A DNA stretch of 64,000 nucleotides from Latrodectus hesperus (Eukaryota; Arthropoda; Arachnida; Araneae; Theridiidae), in contig CM075850.1 of the NCBI GenBank assembly GCA_037975125.1, positions 67,236,390-67,300,389 on the forward strand. Direction: 5' to 3'. The stretch's first letter is position 1. Each line of letters begins with the position of its first letter. The position numbers and the translations under genes were made by a program. Shown piece by piece: positions 51,501 to 62,999 of this stretch. Below the pieces are notes generated by a model. That model had not been told where the DNA came from. It did not search any database and saw only the letters and a program-made list of their open reading frames with translations.

Positions 51501-54500
51501 TTTTTTAATCCAGCAAATTACAATTAATCCAATTTTTCTTTTCTATTTAAGGTTTTTGTAAATAAACTCGTTTTCCCTTTAAGTTTAATTTAAATGATTT
51601 CGTCTCATTTTAACATATTTCTAAACATAAATATCATCCCTTTCGTTCTATAGTATTGCAGTAAAATGGCTTGTTTTTAGTTAATTTACAACAATTTATA
51701 CGTAAAACATCTTTTGTGGCTAAATAAAGGAATTTTTATACTTTGCTTAGTGAATTAAGTTAACTATAACGTAACGGAGAATTTTTTTGTCTTGAAATAA
51801 TTTTGTGTTCCCAACTTTTATCCGAAAAATATTTAAAAATTCAATTCGTCTGGTTTAGTGTTTTTAAAGGTATTTTCTTAGCTTTAAGGTTTTTTAAATT
51901 TAAATAATATGTAAATAAATATTTTTGATACATTATGTTACCGTACATTTTGTTTTATTAAATCAAAATGTATAATTTTAAGTACATCGTTTCGAACTTA
52001 ACAGGAAACAAATAAATTCATATTGTTTTAAAATTCCCATGGTAAACTTGTTAAAATATAAAGCAATATTTTTTTTTATTAAACTATGTATTAAAACTAT
52101 TTTGTAAGTTTTGAAATTACGGCATAAAACAAACAAGGGAAAACATTCTTAGGACTAACTTGTCAACAAATCATTTTAATGAACTGAGAATTAAAGAATG
52201 CCGAGCAATGCCTAGATGCCATATTTTAGACGTGATGTAAATTTTATAAATTAGTTCTAAAATAAAGACAATGATCAGTGGGATTATTCTTAATGAAAGG
52301 TAATCTATATTAATTTGATCACACATTTAAACTGCATTAGTTGATTAAACACATTTAAAAACTTTCATAATCCTTAACAGACAATTAGTAACGTGCAAAA
52401 AATACCAAAATTTATATTAGTAAGCTGTATTTTCAGAAAAAAAATTTATTTCTAATTGATTTAAAAATTTTAATGTCGAATAGTTGGAGCTTAAGCATTT
52501 TTTATGATTGCTATTTCATGATTATAATCTGATCAAAGAGAAAATATTACTTATATATAATGACACTCATTTACTTCGAATAATAAATTTAGAACTTGTA
52601 TCAGTACTTCGCTTACTATTATTAAATGAAATGTTCACATTTAGTTTTTTCTTGTTTTCTGCTACTTTTGTTCATGGAAAATGCTCGATATTATTCTATT
52701 TACTTGTGAGGAGATAAATTCTTTAAATGATATTACCGACTCTCGTCTAAATTTTTACTGTCATAAGTTTTAAAAATCTCTCTCATTCCCTTTAAAAATA
52801 TTCAAAATGCTTATTAAAATGCCCACGTTTCATAATATGCTTAAAACATGCCTCCAAAGTAAAATTTGTTAAAATTAAGAGTTGTTATATTACTTAATTG
52901 TATTTTCCGTGTACTGTCACTAGAAATTTTGGATCAACGATATTTTCTTCGGTGAAATAGAAAAACAAAGAATCTTCATTAACTGTCAGTTTTAGCAAAA
53001 AATAAACGTTTAATATCATGAGGATGAGAACGTGATGTTTCGAATTCTCATACTTGTTGCCATCTGTTCTGAGTATATATTTTATATTATTGTGTTTGAA
53101 AGAAGGGAATTAGAAGCCCCATTTTAATTCTTAAATTGGCATTTAAGAAGGAGTGTGACTTTACAAGTGTACAAATTAAAATTAGTTTCAAAATATCCAA
53201 ATCACAAGCAATCAATTGGAATCATTAAAAATATATTCCGCAGTATTTTGTGTTGATGCTATAGTTATGAAATACATTATGCTATCAATGCTTTCTTTGC
53301 ACAAAAAACTATTTATATATTGATTAGGCTGTATTGAAAAGCAACACATCGCGAATCATGGAACATTTATTTATTTATGATATACAATTAATATTTCAAA
53401 TAAATATGTGGCATCACCTGTGCAGGAGGGCAGATGAGGTAGGTGGTGTGTGAGGATGTAGACTAGATGGGAAAAAGAGAGGATGTGTACGAAGATCTCC
53501 AGGCCACAATCCCAATCCAAGAGACCGGAAGTCCGCTCCTGCCAGTGGTGCAGGTAGAGGCAAAGTGTACTCTTTGGAGAGCCCCCTGCCTGTTTCCTGC
53601 GGACTCGTGTTCGACAAGCTCTCCAATTTATTTCCTGTGAATGACAATGGTAAGTAAATGGATAAAAAATATAAAGCTACATTATTTTAGTTAGATAAAA
53701 TAGGACTACCTGATTTTAAACTAATCAAAATCAAGCACAGATACATAAATCCAGAAATAAAAAAATTTTCATATGAAAGTATGTTTCTAATATGCATTAA
53801 CAAAAGTAAGTATATTATAAAAGATCTTGTTTTAATTTTTAATACATTTTAGAAAGTAATTTTACTGACAGAGTTTGTTTCAAATGTTTTTTTTTAACAT
53901 TGATAAAAAAATATTTTATTATTTATTGCTTGTCAATTATATTATTCAAAATTAGGAAATGTTTTGAATCCAAAAAAGATCTGATTAAAATATTTCCTAA
54001 AAGAGTTCACAACAATAAAGAGAAAATTCCTTGAAATTTTATTAGTTTGTATGATTATACCAGATGCAATAAAATATATATTTTATACATTCCATATACA
54101 TCTAATATAATTGATTTTTATGTGTGAATAAGTTAGTTTCTTGCTTATACACTGAACCCTAATGAAAATACAAAATATTCAACATCATGTAATCAAAATT
54201 GACGAAGTTGTGAAGCAATGAATTTTCCTGACATAAAATACCTTTCTTTTAAAGAAAGCACGTAGTGTCATCTGAAATGTAAGGATTCGTAATAATATGG
54301 AAATAAAACATAACATTTCTTTTAATTTCCACATTTTATTAATTTTTTTCTCAGTATAAGCAAAATTTTCTTTATGAATTATACTTAAATATGAATTTAT
54401 ATTTTTGGTGTATAGTATTAATTAATTAAATGAATGCGAAACATGTGTTAATAAAATTATTTTGTCTATAAATCCTAGCAATCATTGAATAAAACCTTGA

Positions 54501-57500
54501 AGAAATAACAGTAATAGTCGGGTAGTTTTGATCCTAGGCCTTCTCCCACGCAATGCATGAATACATGTGTGAAAAGTCCTGTGAAGCATAGATGGGACGG
54601 ATGTTCAAAGGATTCATATGATAATGATAGTATATCATATAAGAGTATGCTTTATATTGAGCTAGTAAACTTTCTGCAATATAGTGTCAAAATGTCACTG
54701 GTACCTCTAGCGGAGAAAAAGATCTCACTCCCTTTTTTAATATCATTGAACTGTGACGTATTCTATACATTTCCTCGAAAAATATATCTGTATGACATTA
54801 AAAATTGTAATTTCAAATGCATTCCAACATATTTAATACAATTAGATCCTTCACCTCTGGAGGAACTTTATTATATTTTTAGTTCTTTATAAAGAAGTTA
54901 AACAAAAAAGTCTGCATTATCTATCAGAATGATTAAATAAGATTTTGGAATCTCCAAAATTAGAGCATTTTTACAACTATTAAAAAATTTTTATTCTTTG
55001 AAGTATATAAATAAATATTTAAGACTTTTAATTGCAATCAGAATCGAAATGTGGTAAAATCACAAGAAATAGCCAAGAAAATTAGATAAAATACCTGGAG
55101 AACTAAGTAAATTTTATGACATCAAAGAACTGAGTCCATCATTTAACTCACTTACACTACGGCCACCCGACACAAGTGGTCAACATTTCAGCCTAATTGT
55201 TATTAACCACCCTCAGCTCGGCACCCCAGCTGCACCTTGCAGACTGTGACCATAAAACTCTCGGACCCAAAGGTTGAAAAGAAAAAAATAAAAGAGTTCC
55301 CGTGCAGGGATGTGAGCATCGTAATCGAATCACCAACATTCACCAGGGTATATAATTCCTGATCGCTGATCCCTCTTCCCCCCTTATTCAAAGAGCAGCG
55401 GAGTGAGGGGGAGGGTCTCCAGGGTGCTCGCCGCAGAAACGATACACTGATTCGATGACGGTGACTAAATTCAATAATTGAGTTTAAGCCGGTCTCTCTT
55501 TTGTACTCACCTCCGATATTTTGACCGTAACCGTTCCGTCGGTGCAATGTCAATAGACATATCTGGAAAAGTGTTATATGCTTTAAAGTGGCTGGTGGAA
55601 AATCTGTCGACAGTTTAAAAAGACTTATAAAAATTGGATGGGGTGGGGAATCTAATAGAGGGGCTTATGTCGGGAGAAAAAGGGATATGAGGGTCTAATA
55701 CCACACCATTAGGAACTAATATTTACGTATATTCAAATAATGCAGTTTAATGATTCAAAATGTGAAATATTGTGCTATAAACGTGGTTCGCGGGATACAA
55801 TGCAGCACAAATTCAAATGTGTAACTTGAGGAAATAAACTCTTATTGAAATCAACTATGCTGCTGTTGATTTCATAATATAAAAATGCTATTTTACTTAC
55901 ACATTTTCATTTTTATATTTTTGTGCAGATGTTTTTTTATTAATTCCAAAATTTATAAACAAGTATTGATAATTAAAGTTATAAATATAATTTATCTTTT
56001 TATTTCATTAATATACACGAAGTTTTCTATTTTTTATTTTTCCAATTTTAATGTTCATATAATATTTATAGCTTAACTAAGTAGAAAAACATGGTATAAA
56101 CACACTTTTTTGTTTTGAAAACACGACTTGTACCGTAAAGTAAGTGATCCTTTTAAAAATAATTTAATTCTGAATTATTTATCAATAATTATGTTCCTAA
56201 ATAAGGTTAAAAGTATTATAAATCGCTCAGTATATAAAGTTCTTTAATATTTGTATATTAAAGGGTTTTGCATAAGAAATAACTGTTGCCCATATTATCT
56301 CTAAAAATATAATCATTATTTTTTATGACAGTGATCAAGTATTGACACAAAGTAGATTTTGATGAATCCGAGAAAATATTTAATGATTTTTGCAAAACTT
56401 TTAACTGCTAAAAGGAGAAAATTTGAAAATCTAGCTAAATTACATGAAGTTATAGTACGCAAATGAATTATTATTATTTTTTTGAAGGGGGGGGGAATAA
56501 ATCTAACCTATCTTTTACAAAAGTGATTGAAATTTAATCCACACACACACATCTATAGTAAAATATAAAATTTTTGTGTCAGATTCTTAACAATATGTGA
56601 AATAAATTTAATATTAAAGTTGAATGCTTAAAACATTTTTTACAATAATAAAAAATCTACTTGATTATGTGTAAGATCTTAATTTTATATTCAAGGAAAT
56701 GAAATAATATTTGACTGAATCAGTATTTGATGTAAAAATAACAAAGCCATTCAAAATATCAATTTTTTGAAATCAACTGATTTTTAAATTGCACATGAAT
56801 TATAAGTCAAGCTCTCATGTGACAGAAAAACAATCTCTAGCCTTTTGTGCCTTGCCATAAACAACCTGAAATATCTTTCATTTTTTGAGGGTGAGAAATC
56901 GTATTCTCCTTTATCCAAAATGAGTCGACTCCAAGATTCTACTAAACACTTATTAAGATGCTTGTCTCTCTTTGGGAAGACATTTATTCTTCTCATTCCA
57001 TATCTTCGAATTTTTAAAGTTCAGCATATTCATACATCTGATTTGCCTTCGTCAGGCGACGTTGGTGATTAACAACAACAACTTATTAAAGCACTCTCTT
57101 CATAAAATGAATGAATGTAACAAAATACTTTTCAAACCGTATCCTTATTTTTAAAATAGTTGCTTCAATAACAACACTCGGAATATATTTTATGAATCCA
57201 GTCTTCTGGTATTTAAGAAAATTGCTCATTCATTTTAATCAACACAGTAATAACCCAGAATCTAACACTAAATATTTGATTTGGTGTACACTCTATGGTT
57301 ACTGTTTGCATGTAACCGAACTCTCTACAGTTTAAAGTAGTATCTACCAACTAAGTACAATCTTACTAATAGTTAGTACAAGTTTGAAATGATATTTAAC
57401 ATTACTATGTAATGGCAACTCCAAACCACAACGAATATTCAAATTCAAGATGAGAATCTTACATTCGAGCTCAACCAAAGTTCAAAGCACTAACTATTTA

Positions 57501-59183
57501 ACTGCCAGTACGCCTTAGTACACTATTTTTTTTTCATTTTGATATCTTCTTACTGCTAATGCCAAAAAAATTGAGCTTTGCCTTAAATATTGCAAAACTT
57601 TACAGCTTATCTCAGTGTATCGAAAACAAAATTGATTTAATCCTATATGAAACAATTTTTGATAATTTGAGACAATGAGAGAAATATTGTTTAACTTCAC
57701 ATCAATTCTTTTGAAACTGAAAAAATATTCTCCTCTCCTCCCTTCAATTATTAATATTATTTTAGCATTGTTAAATAAAAATAAATCCACATAAAAACGC
57801 AATATTTGGATTTTTCTCAGAGAAGAAAGTAGTTTTTATAATAAGCAAACTACAAAATTTTTTCAGAATTTTTTCTTTGTTAATTTAAATAGTCACTGTG
57901 ATATTTTTGAAAACTTTAAATTTCTCTACCATCATGATAAACTTTTAAATTTTAAAATTGATAATGATTGAATTATATCAGAATAATTTTTCTATTTTCT
58001 GTACAGGATGCAAAAGATTTTACTGATTTTTTTATGAAAAACCCCAATAAAATTTGAGTTAGAATTTAAATAATGAAGGATTTTTAAGGAAGATTTTAAA
58101 TAAAGAAAGGTATTCCTTTCTACGTTTACTTGATTTTATCATCAATTTATTGCTAATAACTTAATTTGATGAAATTTTAAAGCAATTTTGAGTAACTACT
58201 TTGTGTCGTAATTTGCGATTTACAAAATTAGGATCAATATTTTCTCTCTCTTTATAAAATGTAAAAAATATTTTCTCTCTCTATATTCTGTATCAAATTA
58301 TTTTCTCTCTCTTTATAAAATTTAGGTTTAAATAAGAAAATATTTTAGACCTCAATTTAAAATATCAGATAAATTGAATCCAAATGCATGTAAGCATATT
58401 TAAAGAGTTGATATTAATAAATTGCAATAATAACTAAAATGAATGTATTAAAACTATATCAAAAAAATCTATCTAAAAGTATTATAGTCAGAAAAATATA
58501 TGGATGAAAAATAATCTAGGGTGTTTGAAACTAAATTGAAATAAACCTCAGAATTAGTTCTCTCGGTATTTCTCAAAATTCTCTCCAACATGAATTTGCG
58601 AAATAAATATGCTTCGAGAGTGACAACCGAGATAAGATGGTGATACTTCATGAAATATTAGTTAGATAATAATTTAAAATCTTATAGTAAGAACAATTTC
58701 TGTGTGAAATATGACTGGGAAATTAAGTTTATATTATTGAAATTTGTTAACTCGCAATTTTTATATACATTTTAGATTAGTAAATATAGTTATAGTTCAA
58801 TTTTATAGTCGTAAAATAATTAATAATAGAAAATTAATAAATTATACAATTGTTTCAATCAAGATAAGAATAAATTAATTTTTGTTTCTGAGCAGGAAGT
58901 GACATTAAACTTAAAGTAACCTTACCTGCAACTGTTGAAGGTTGTAAGGTGGAGGCATTCTCGTGGGACGCCAGAAGGTGAGGGGTGAAGAAAGGGAAGA
59001 GAGGAAAACTGGATTCAAAGGTAGCCACTGACTTGAAAGCCGGCAGTCCGTACCAGAGGCCCGGGTAGCATGTCCGCAGGGGCTCCGTTGCTCCCACCTC
59101 CTCGTCGCCCCTGCTCGATGCCCCTGTTGGAGAGGGCGACGACGAATTTCCAATGCTGTTAAAAGGAGGAGGACTCTCTCCAC
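36630..59183 (-). CDS. sens: Gfi1/Senseless-type six-finger C2H2 transcription factor, five exons, 5' end outside window
   Basis: A nuclear sequence-specific transcription factor. In insects the orthologue senseless promotes sensory-organ precursor fate, and in vertebrates Gfi1/Gfi1b control blood and inner-ear development. Five minus-strand exons (58926-59183, 53418-53634, 51048-51232, 48444-48836 and 36630-36820) join through canonical GT-AG sites with introns of phase 1, 2, 1 and 1. They give about 413 residues of continuous protein ending at TAA 36630-36632. Roughly the first 225 are low-complexity linker rich in Ser, Pro, His and Leu, and the last 190 hold six C2H2 fingers. Fingers 3-6 are nearly the Gfi1 sequence ([52 protein letters not shown]). 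Six fingers match vertebrate Gfi1; Drosophila Senseless has four. The N-terminal exon, where a SNAG repressor motif would lie in Gfi1, is not in the window. Orthology is strong. Expression and role are inferred. Confidence 0.95.
37880..38740. other. Unidentified mixed-composition intronic block
   Basis: This region is less AT-rich than its flanks and has two minus-strand open frames (37816-38037 and 38457-38729) without recognised domains. The second, starting [16 protein letters not shown], contains [20 protein letters not shown]. Composition and scattered stops suggest an old transposon, perhaps Tc1-like, but no diagnostic catalytic motif could be read. I cannot name it. Confidence 0.3.
39460..39850. 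repeat. Unidentified GC-rich block, probable interspersed repeat
   Basis: About 390 bp of GC-rich sequence with sharp borders in AT-rich DNA. It includes CCCCGAGGGGTGGAG, GGTCCGTCCAGG, and several short inverted pairs such as TCCAGGTT with CCTGG. No open frame and no clear polymerase III boxes were seen. Its general look recalls the block at 28185-28720, but I could not show that they align. A regulatory element is the alternative reading. Confidence 0.33.
39860..43070. other. AT-rich intronic sequence
   Basis: No supported genes. It contains two overlapping inverted repeats at 40791-40849. The rest is AT-rich with chance frames. Confidence 0.5.
40791..40849. repeat. Two overlapping perfect inverted repeats
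   Basis: TTTGAATTTA (40791-40800) and its complement TAAATTCAAA (40805-40814) enclose a 4-nt loop. Overlapping it, CAAAAGTTTCTTTTAAA (40811-40827) pairs perfectly with 40833-40849 around a 5-nt loop. The two folds share four bases, so they are mutually exclusive at the join. Confidence 0.93.
43085..43520. promoter_or_regulatory. GC-rich intronic island, candidate enhancer
   Basis: A sharply bounded block in the long intron. It includes CACGTG at 43365-43370, CAGGTC beside it, and GCCGGC-type palindromes (CGGGCCGGCAATGGGC and CCCTGCCGGCCAGC near 43385-43430). Open frames on both strands (43080-43277 plus, 42995-43402 minus) overlap each other and have no protein character. A Gfi1/Sens-like AATCAC core occurs near 43246. 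Regulatory role is inference. Confidence 0.42.
43600..43616. repeat. (CAAT)n short tandem repeat
   Basis: Four full copies of CAAT in tandem. Confidence 0.9.
44270..45330. promoter_or_regulatory. Extended GC-rich intronic island
   Basis: About 1 kb with elevated GC, the longest such island in the window. It contains CACGTG at 44370-44375, polypurine and polypyrimidine runs (GGGATAGGGGGG near 44810, CCCTCCCCCTCTC near 44842), TAATGA homeodomain-type cores and several CG-containing words that are rare in the flanks. Short open frames on both strands overlap and show no domain. Its size suggests more than one conserved element, or possibly an unrecognised noncoding transcript. Confidence 0.42.
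45513..45590. repeat. (TA)n microsatellite
   Basis: About 78 bp of TA dinucleotides directly upstream of the truncated LINE. Confidence 0.98.
45600..47300 (+). mobile_element. RNase H-bearing LINE remnant, 5'-truncated
   Basis: This is the 3' part of a non-LTR retrotransposon polyprotein. The first frame (to 46241) gives the end of the reverse transcriptase: [49 protein letters not shown], then [14 protein letters not shown]. Next comes an RNase H domain in two frames. [23 protein letters not shown] and [11 protein letters not shown] lie at about 46433-46700, and [24 protein letters not shown] at about 46780-46860. It ends with a Cys-rich segment [21 protein letters not shown] (about 47090-47155), typical of the tail of such elements. 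Stops and shifts separate these parts. The presence of RNase H and the motif style place it apart from the LINE at 5 kb. It lies sense to the plus strand, antisense to the host gene. Confidence 0.88.
47310..48280. other. Intronic sequence, possible LINE 3' UTR in its first part
   Basis: No coding motif was recognised. The first few hundred bases may belong to the LINE 3' UTR, but no poly(A) tail or target duplication marks its end. Confidence 0.4.
48444..48836 (-). CDS. sens: Exon with zinc fingers 1 to 4
   Basis: The acceptor CAAAATTTTCAG precedes 48836 and the donor GTGAGTTG starts at 48443. The exon begins with AT, which with the preceding G forms GAT, and reads [17 protein letters not shown]. 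Four fingers follow: [57 protein letters not shown] and [19 protein letters not shown]. All C2H2 ligands are intact. The [10 protein letters not shown] and KTFGHEVSL motifs identify the first two fingers of the Gfi1 class, the ones not found in Drosophila Senseless. A plus-strand open frame over the same bases is only its shadow. Confidence 0.96.
48837..51047 (-). other. Intron of the zinc-finger gene
   Basis: A 2.2-kb AT-rich phase 1 intron bounded by GTAGCATG and CAAAATTTTCAG. It shows no supported element. Confidence 0.75.
51048..51232 (-). CDS. sens: Linker exon
   Basis: The acceptor TTTTTTAG precedes 51232 and the donor GTAGCATGAG follows 51048. The first base completes AGA (Arg) with the AG left by the previous exon, and the last G begins the GAT codon of the next. 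The translation is [18 protein letters not shown], then [21 protein letters not shown], then [22 protein letters not shown]. It is Ser/Thr- and His-rich with no domain. Such regions are poorly conserved in this family, so support comes from splice sites, frame continuity and the open frame in AT-rich surroundings. Confidence 0.85.
51233..53417 (-). other. Intron of the zinc-finger gene
   Basis: A 2.2-kb AT-rich phase 2 intron with the donor GTGATGCC. Nothing further was recognised. Confidence 0.75.
53418..53634 (-). CDS. sens: Linker exon
   Basis: The acceptor TTCATTCACAG precedes 53634 and the donor GTGATGCC follows 53418. It starts with GA, completing a Gly codon (GGA), and ends with AG. 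The translation reads [20 protein letters not shown], then [20 protein letters not shown], then [20 protein letters not shown], then [11 protein letters not shown]. The region is rich in Pro, Leu and Ser with no recognised domain, and is a plausible flexible repressor or activator segment. An ATG just upstream in frame lies in the intron and is not a start. Confidence 0.86.
55140..55690. promoter_or_regulatory. GC-rich intronic island, candidate enhancer or alternative exon
   Basis: A block of high-complexity, GC-rich sequence inside the 5.3-kb intron. A minus-strand frame stays open over 55203-55553. Its translation ([19 protein letters not shown] and on) includes a hydrophobic FIFFFS stretch and lacks conserved motifs. 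I see no splice pair that is clearly better than chance. The block resembles the other noncoding islands, so I favour a regulatory element. Expressed-sequence data would settle this. Confidence 0.4.
58238..58321. repeat. Triplicated ATTTTCTCTCTCT motif
   Basis: Three copies of an ATTTTCTCTCTCT core within about 85 bp. The first and third also share the following TTATAAAAT. It is a small local duplication in the intron. Confidence 0.8.
58926..59183 (-). CDS. sens: Most upstream exon visible, N-terminal linker
   Basis: An acceptor TCTTGTGCTTTAG precedes 59183, so this is an internal exon. The donor GTAAGG starts at 58925. Starting with GT (the end of a codon split by the upstream intron), it reads [20 protein letters not shown], then [20 protein letters not shown], then [20 protein letters not shown], then [19 protein letters not shown] and QPSTVA. 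It ends with the G of GGA. A Ser/Pro-rich start is followed by an acidic patch and an aromatic, hydrophobic region. Open frames in the other two phases are shadows. The exon with the start codon lies upstream, probably beyond the window. Confidence 0.85.
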
Positions 59184-60240
59184 CTAAAGCACAAGAAGAT
59201 GATATATTTTTAAATGCAAAAGGAGAGTATAATATCTTTACTGCAAATACTTAAACTTTAAAATACTATATCTTAAATAATATTTACTGAAAATACTGTT
59301 TAAAATATTCATTTTTATTAATTACTGTGATACTTAATTTTTAAAAAAAATTGACCAAAATTGAAATAGATAATTAATATCACAGCCATTGTCTGTTAGA
59401 AATTTTTTTATAGCTTAATATAAAACTTCTCTATTTTTAAGACGAAATGTTAATAAATAATTTAAATTGTATTACTGAGTATGAAAATATTTTACATTTC
59501 GGAAGAAGGTATGGCTTTACTCTTCGTTCATGTGATTTATTTATTTTAATAATGTATTCTGAGAATTATACTATTTCATACAAAAAGAAGTTATTAGAAA
59601 ATATACTTTATAAGTTAAACTCATGATATATTTTTGCTTAAAATTTTTTTGTGTGAAAAAGTATTTAATGAAATAAATTTTACAATTTTGCATGCAATAA
59701 AATATTAATTCAACGGCAAAACCTTTTTTCTAAATAGACTAGAATAGAAATGTAATTTGTGCATTGTGTTTATTTCGAAAATAGAATTTTTTCTTATTCA
59801 ACAAAAGTTTAAGAAAATATATTTAACAGACAAAAAAAAATTATTGCAAAAAATTTATTTTTTATCTAAAATGTAGGAAGAAAACAGATTTTACCAGTTT
59901 TATTTTCCTAAAAGTTACCCTTATTATTTCCTACACGTTACTAACGAAATTATAAAGAAAACAGTTTTAACAAATTTTGTAGATATGTAAAGTGAGTTTT
60001 TATGCAGAATTTTCCCATTTTGGCATGAAAATGGTTTTTTTTATTTTTTAGAAATAAACTAATTTCTTTAAGAAATTTCTTTGAACTCACACAAGCAGGA
60101 AATGAATTTAAAAAGTATAGCAAATTACAAAACATGAAGTTTCCTGAATGGAAGTTTTTCCTTCTTACAAACATAAATGGGAGGAAATAACTTTTATAAA
60201 ATATCTTATATGTGATTCACCTAATATTCTGTGTATGTGT
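59184..60240. other. AT-rich sequence upstream of the first visible exon
   Basis: Probably intron. No supported gene or element. Confidence 0.45.
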
Positions 60241-60241
60241 A

Positions 60242-60278
60242 TGTATATATATATATATATATATATACTATATATATA

Positions 60279-60371
<93 letters not shown>
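60242..60371. repeat. (TA)n microsatellite
   Basis: About 130 bp of TA dinucleotides with small interruptions near 60269 and 60286. Confidence 0.98.
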
Positions 60372-60374
<3 letters not shown>

Positions 60375-60742
60375 CGTGTTTATATATATATACTCGTATA
60401 AACACGAGTATTTTAACTATGTTTTTTAATTATTTTTAATTTTAATGAAATTACAATTCTTTTAGCATGAAAATAAAATTATATTTATCACATATTTTCC
60501 GAATTTTTAAGTTATTTTTGTAAAAATAGTTCTTTGTGAGAATCTACAAATCAAAATATAATTATTTATTTTGAGCTTTATTTCACATATTATTTATTTT
60601 TAAAGTGCTGTAAAAAATCATGAGTCTCGTCGGATATCCTTAGACCTATGAAGAATTTTTGCGGATTCATACGATGAAATGTAAATGTTTTTCATGCAAT
60701 TTCTGTAATTTCTAATAAATGTAATTTCTGTCTCGTGTGGAA

Positions 60743-60796
60743 ATGTCAAGCAAAAGAGAGAAAAAGCAGTTTTCTCTCTTTCATCACATTTGACAT
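60743..60796. repeat. Composite inverted repeat with internal loop
   Basis: The inner arms AAAGAGAGAAAA (60753-60764) and TTTTCTCTCTTT (60770-60781) pair perfectly around a 5-nt loop. Outer arms ATGTCAA (60743-60749) and TTGACAT (60790-60796) add 7 bp after an asymmetric internal loop (3 nt versus 8 nt). The size is short for a microRNA precursor. Confidence 0.85.
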
Positions 60797-61224
60797 CTAT
60801 TGATTATTTCCTTGTCACTAAATAAATTTCTCACAGTAAATGTCAATATCAATACGGCACTGTAGAAAATCTGAAGATTATTAACACTCATCATAAAAAA
60901 AGCTTTAAATTTTCCATAGAATGTCTAGACATATATTTTGATTTTAATGTTTTATCGAAAGCATTAAAAATGAAGATTGAAAGAAAAGTTTAGAATTTTT
61001 CTTAAAATTTTAAGAAATATATTTTTTGTTAAAATTTTAAAGTCCTTAAATGTTTTTTTATTTAATTATAAATTCTTTGGTTTGTCCTATTGAAGCTTGA
61101 AAACTTTTGCAAAAAAATATCACATTACAACCAACTGATACTTTTAGCTTATTTATAAATCTGCAAAGCATCGAAAAAAATTTTCTCTTTCAGTTTTCTC
61201 AATTTGTACAATTTAATGAATAAT

Positions 61225-61471
<247 letters not shown>

Positions 61472-61479
61472 TGCTCATT

Positions 61480-62350
61480 TACATTTATCTTTGGTAAGCC
61501 AAAACAAAGAATAAAGGGAAACAATCGACTTAAAAGCTATTTATTGAAGCAACCGCTTAAGGAGGAACTCATCTGAAGTTCTCTGAAATATTTGTGGCAG
61601 CACGCCACCAGAGCTGCTAGTAACGCCTTATGAAGAATAAAACGGGATTATGAAACATTACGAATCTTGTCTTCAACAACGACATTGAAAGTCTTCAACT
61701 CAATTGAAGGTGATAATTTGAATATTTTGTGTACTTCTTCTTTTGTGAAGCGTGAATACTACTATTTTTTAAGGAATGCTCTCCTTGGATTTAATTGTCC
61801 CTTTGATGTCTCGTTTTTCGATCGTTAAATGGATTCCGAATAACTGCAAACACTCCTACAAGAGGTAGGTGCATTTGCTGAAATGAAAATCAGAAGGGTA
61901 ACCATATAACACCAATTAGAAATTATCTATGTATGTTAAAAAAATGCAACTTTATTAAGCTCTTCGGTTATAAATACGCACTACCAATATACACGGTAAA
62001 GATTAGACAGATAACTTTTCAAGAACTCTCCATGATGCTTGACATAATTATTAGAAGTAGAAACTGACATCAAGTTACTTCGATATTCAAAACTATCGAT
62101 AAAATATAATGATTATTCCTAACTTTTTTATTTTTTTCATTTCCCCTCTTTTTCAATAACATTCATCATTATAACTGGTTAAAAATTTGCATCTACTAAA
62201 CCTGATGCAACGTAATTGTGACAGCATTTAATCTTGGCATTAATTATTCCCTACAGACGAGTATGCAGAAGAGCAATATTCATCTCCCATTGTTCTTCAG
62301 TAGATGGATTCAAATCCGAGAACTTTCACTCTAAAACGTGGTGTGGTAGC
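61480..62350. other. Mixed-composition sequence without recognised genes
   Basis: Sequence complexity is higher than in neighbouring AT-rich DNA (for example GGCAGCACGCCACCAGAGC near 61593). No open frame, RNA or repeat signature was identified. It could be a conserved noncoding element or an old repeat. Confidence 0.3.
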
Positions 62351-62559
62351 ACTAAACCAATATATGAATCTTAAAAGATTATTCAAGGTAGGCTAGAATG
62401 TTCTACTTTCCTTCATTTTTATTTAATATAACAATTGCCTACACATTTTATATAGAACTTTAGAACATGGAAAGAATTTGCAGCCATGAATATGGATTTA
62501 ATCGTAATAAATGCTGTATTCTTTACAAATAAAATGTAACACAAATTTTCGATTATTTG

Positions 62560-62990
62560 CATGGTATTAAAACTACCTGCGTCATTTACAACGAAAAACA
62601 CTGCTAGGGTGAAAAAGACAAAAATCACTGCTTTTATCCCACAAACAAAACTTTTTAATATCTTAAAGTCCATAAACAAGATAAAATTTCCCCTTTCTCC
62701 CTCTACATCTCAGAACAAAACATACATCCATGTTTATTTCCCATCTCCTCCTGCTCCTCCTCCCTGAATGCATGTAAGTACACAGGTGTGGAAGAATAAC
62801 AGAGCTACCTGTCAAGGAATGATTAATTGTGTAGTCTCACCTACAACAAACAAGAAGCGCCACCATATTTCATGCGTGCTGAGGGAGACTACGGAGTTGA
62901 GTCACTGTGCAACCGTATTACGTAAGAAAAATGCACTGGTGAGACCGATGCAATTAGAGTACGGTTACGCCAAGATTGCTTTAATTTAAA
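62560..62990. other. Mixed-composition block, function unknown
   Basis: It includes a CT-rich stretch (CCTCCTGCTCCTCCTCCC near 62747-62764) and, at 62768-62989, a plus-strand frame of 73 codons with several Cys and Lys residues but no recognised domain. No splice sites decide a coding role. Regulatory or old repeat sequence are both possible. Confidence 0.3.
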
Positions 62991-62999
62991 CTTCTTTTT

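Larger units (their letters stand above)
53635..58925 (-). other. 5.3-kb intron of the zinc-finger gene
   Basis: A phase 1 intron with donor GTAAGGTT and acceptor TTCATTCACAG. It contains the GC-rich island at 55.1-55.7 kb, a short (CA)n run near 56541 and a triplicated CT-rich motif at 58238-58321. A plus-strand open frame at 54557-54892 has no recognisable product. Confidence 0.8.

Noticed and set aside
54557..54892. 111-codon plus-strand open frame in the intron
   Set aside because: Composition follows the AT-rich background, with no motif or supporting signal.
58911..59183. 90-codon minus-strand frame over the upstream exon
   Set aside because: It is in a phase that does not join the next exon. 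The frame ending in QPSTVA-G splices correctly.
60743..60796. MicroRNA precursor
   Set aside because: The stem is too short and its arms are low-complexity AG/CT sequence.
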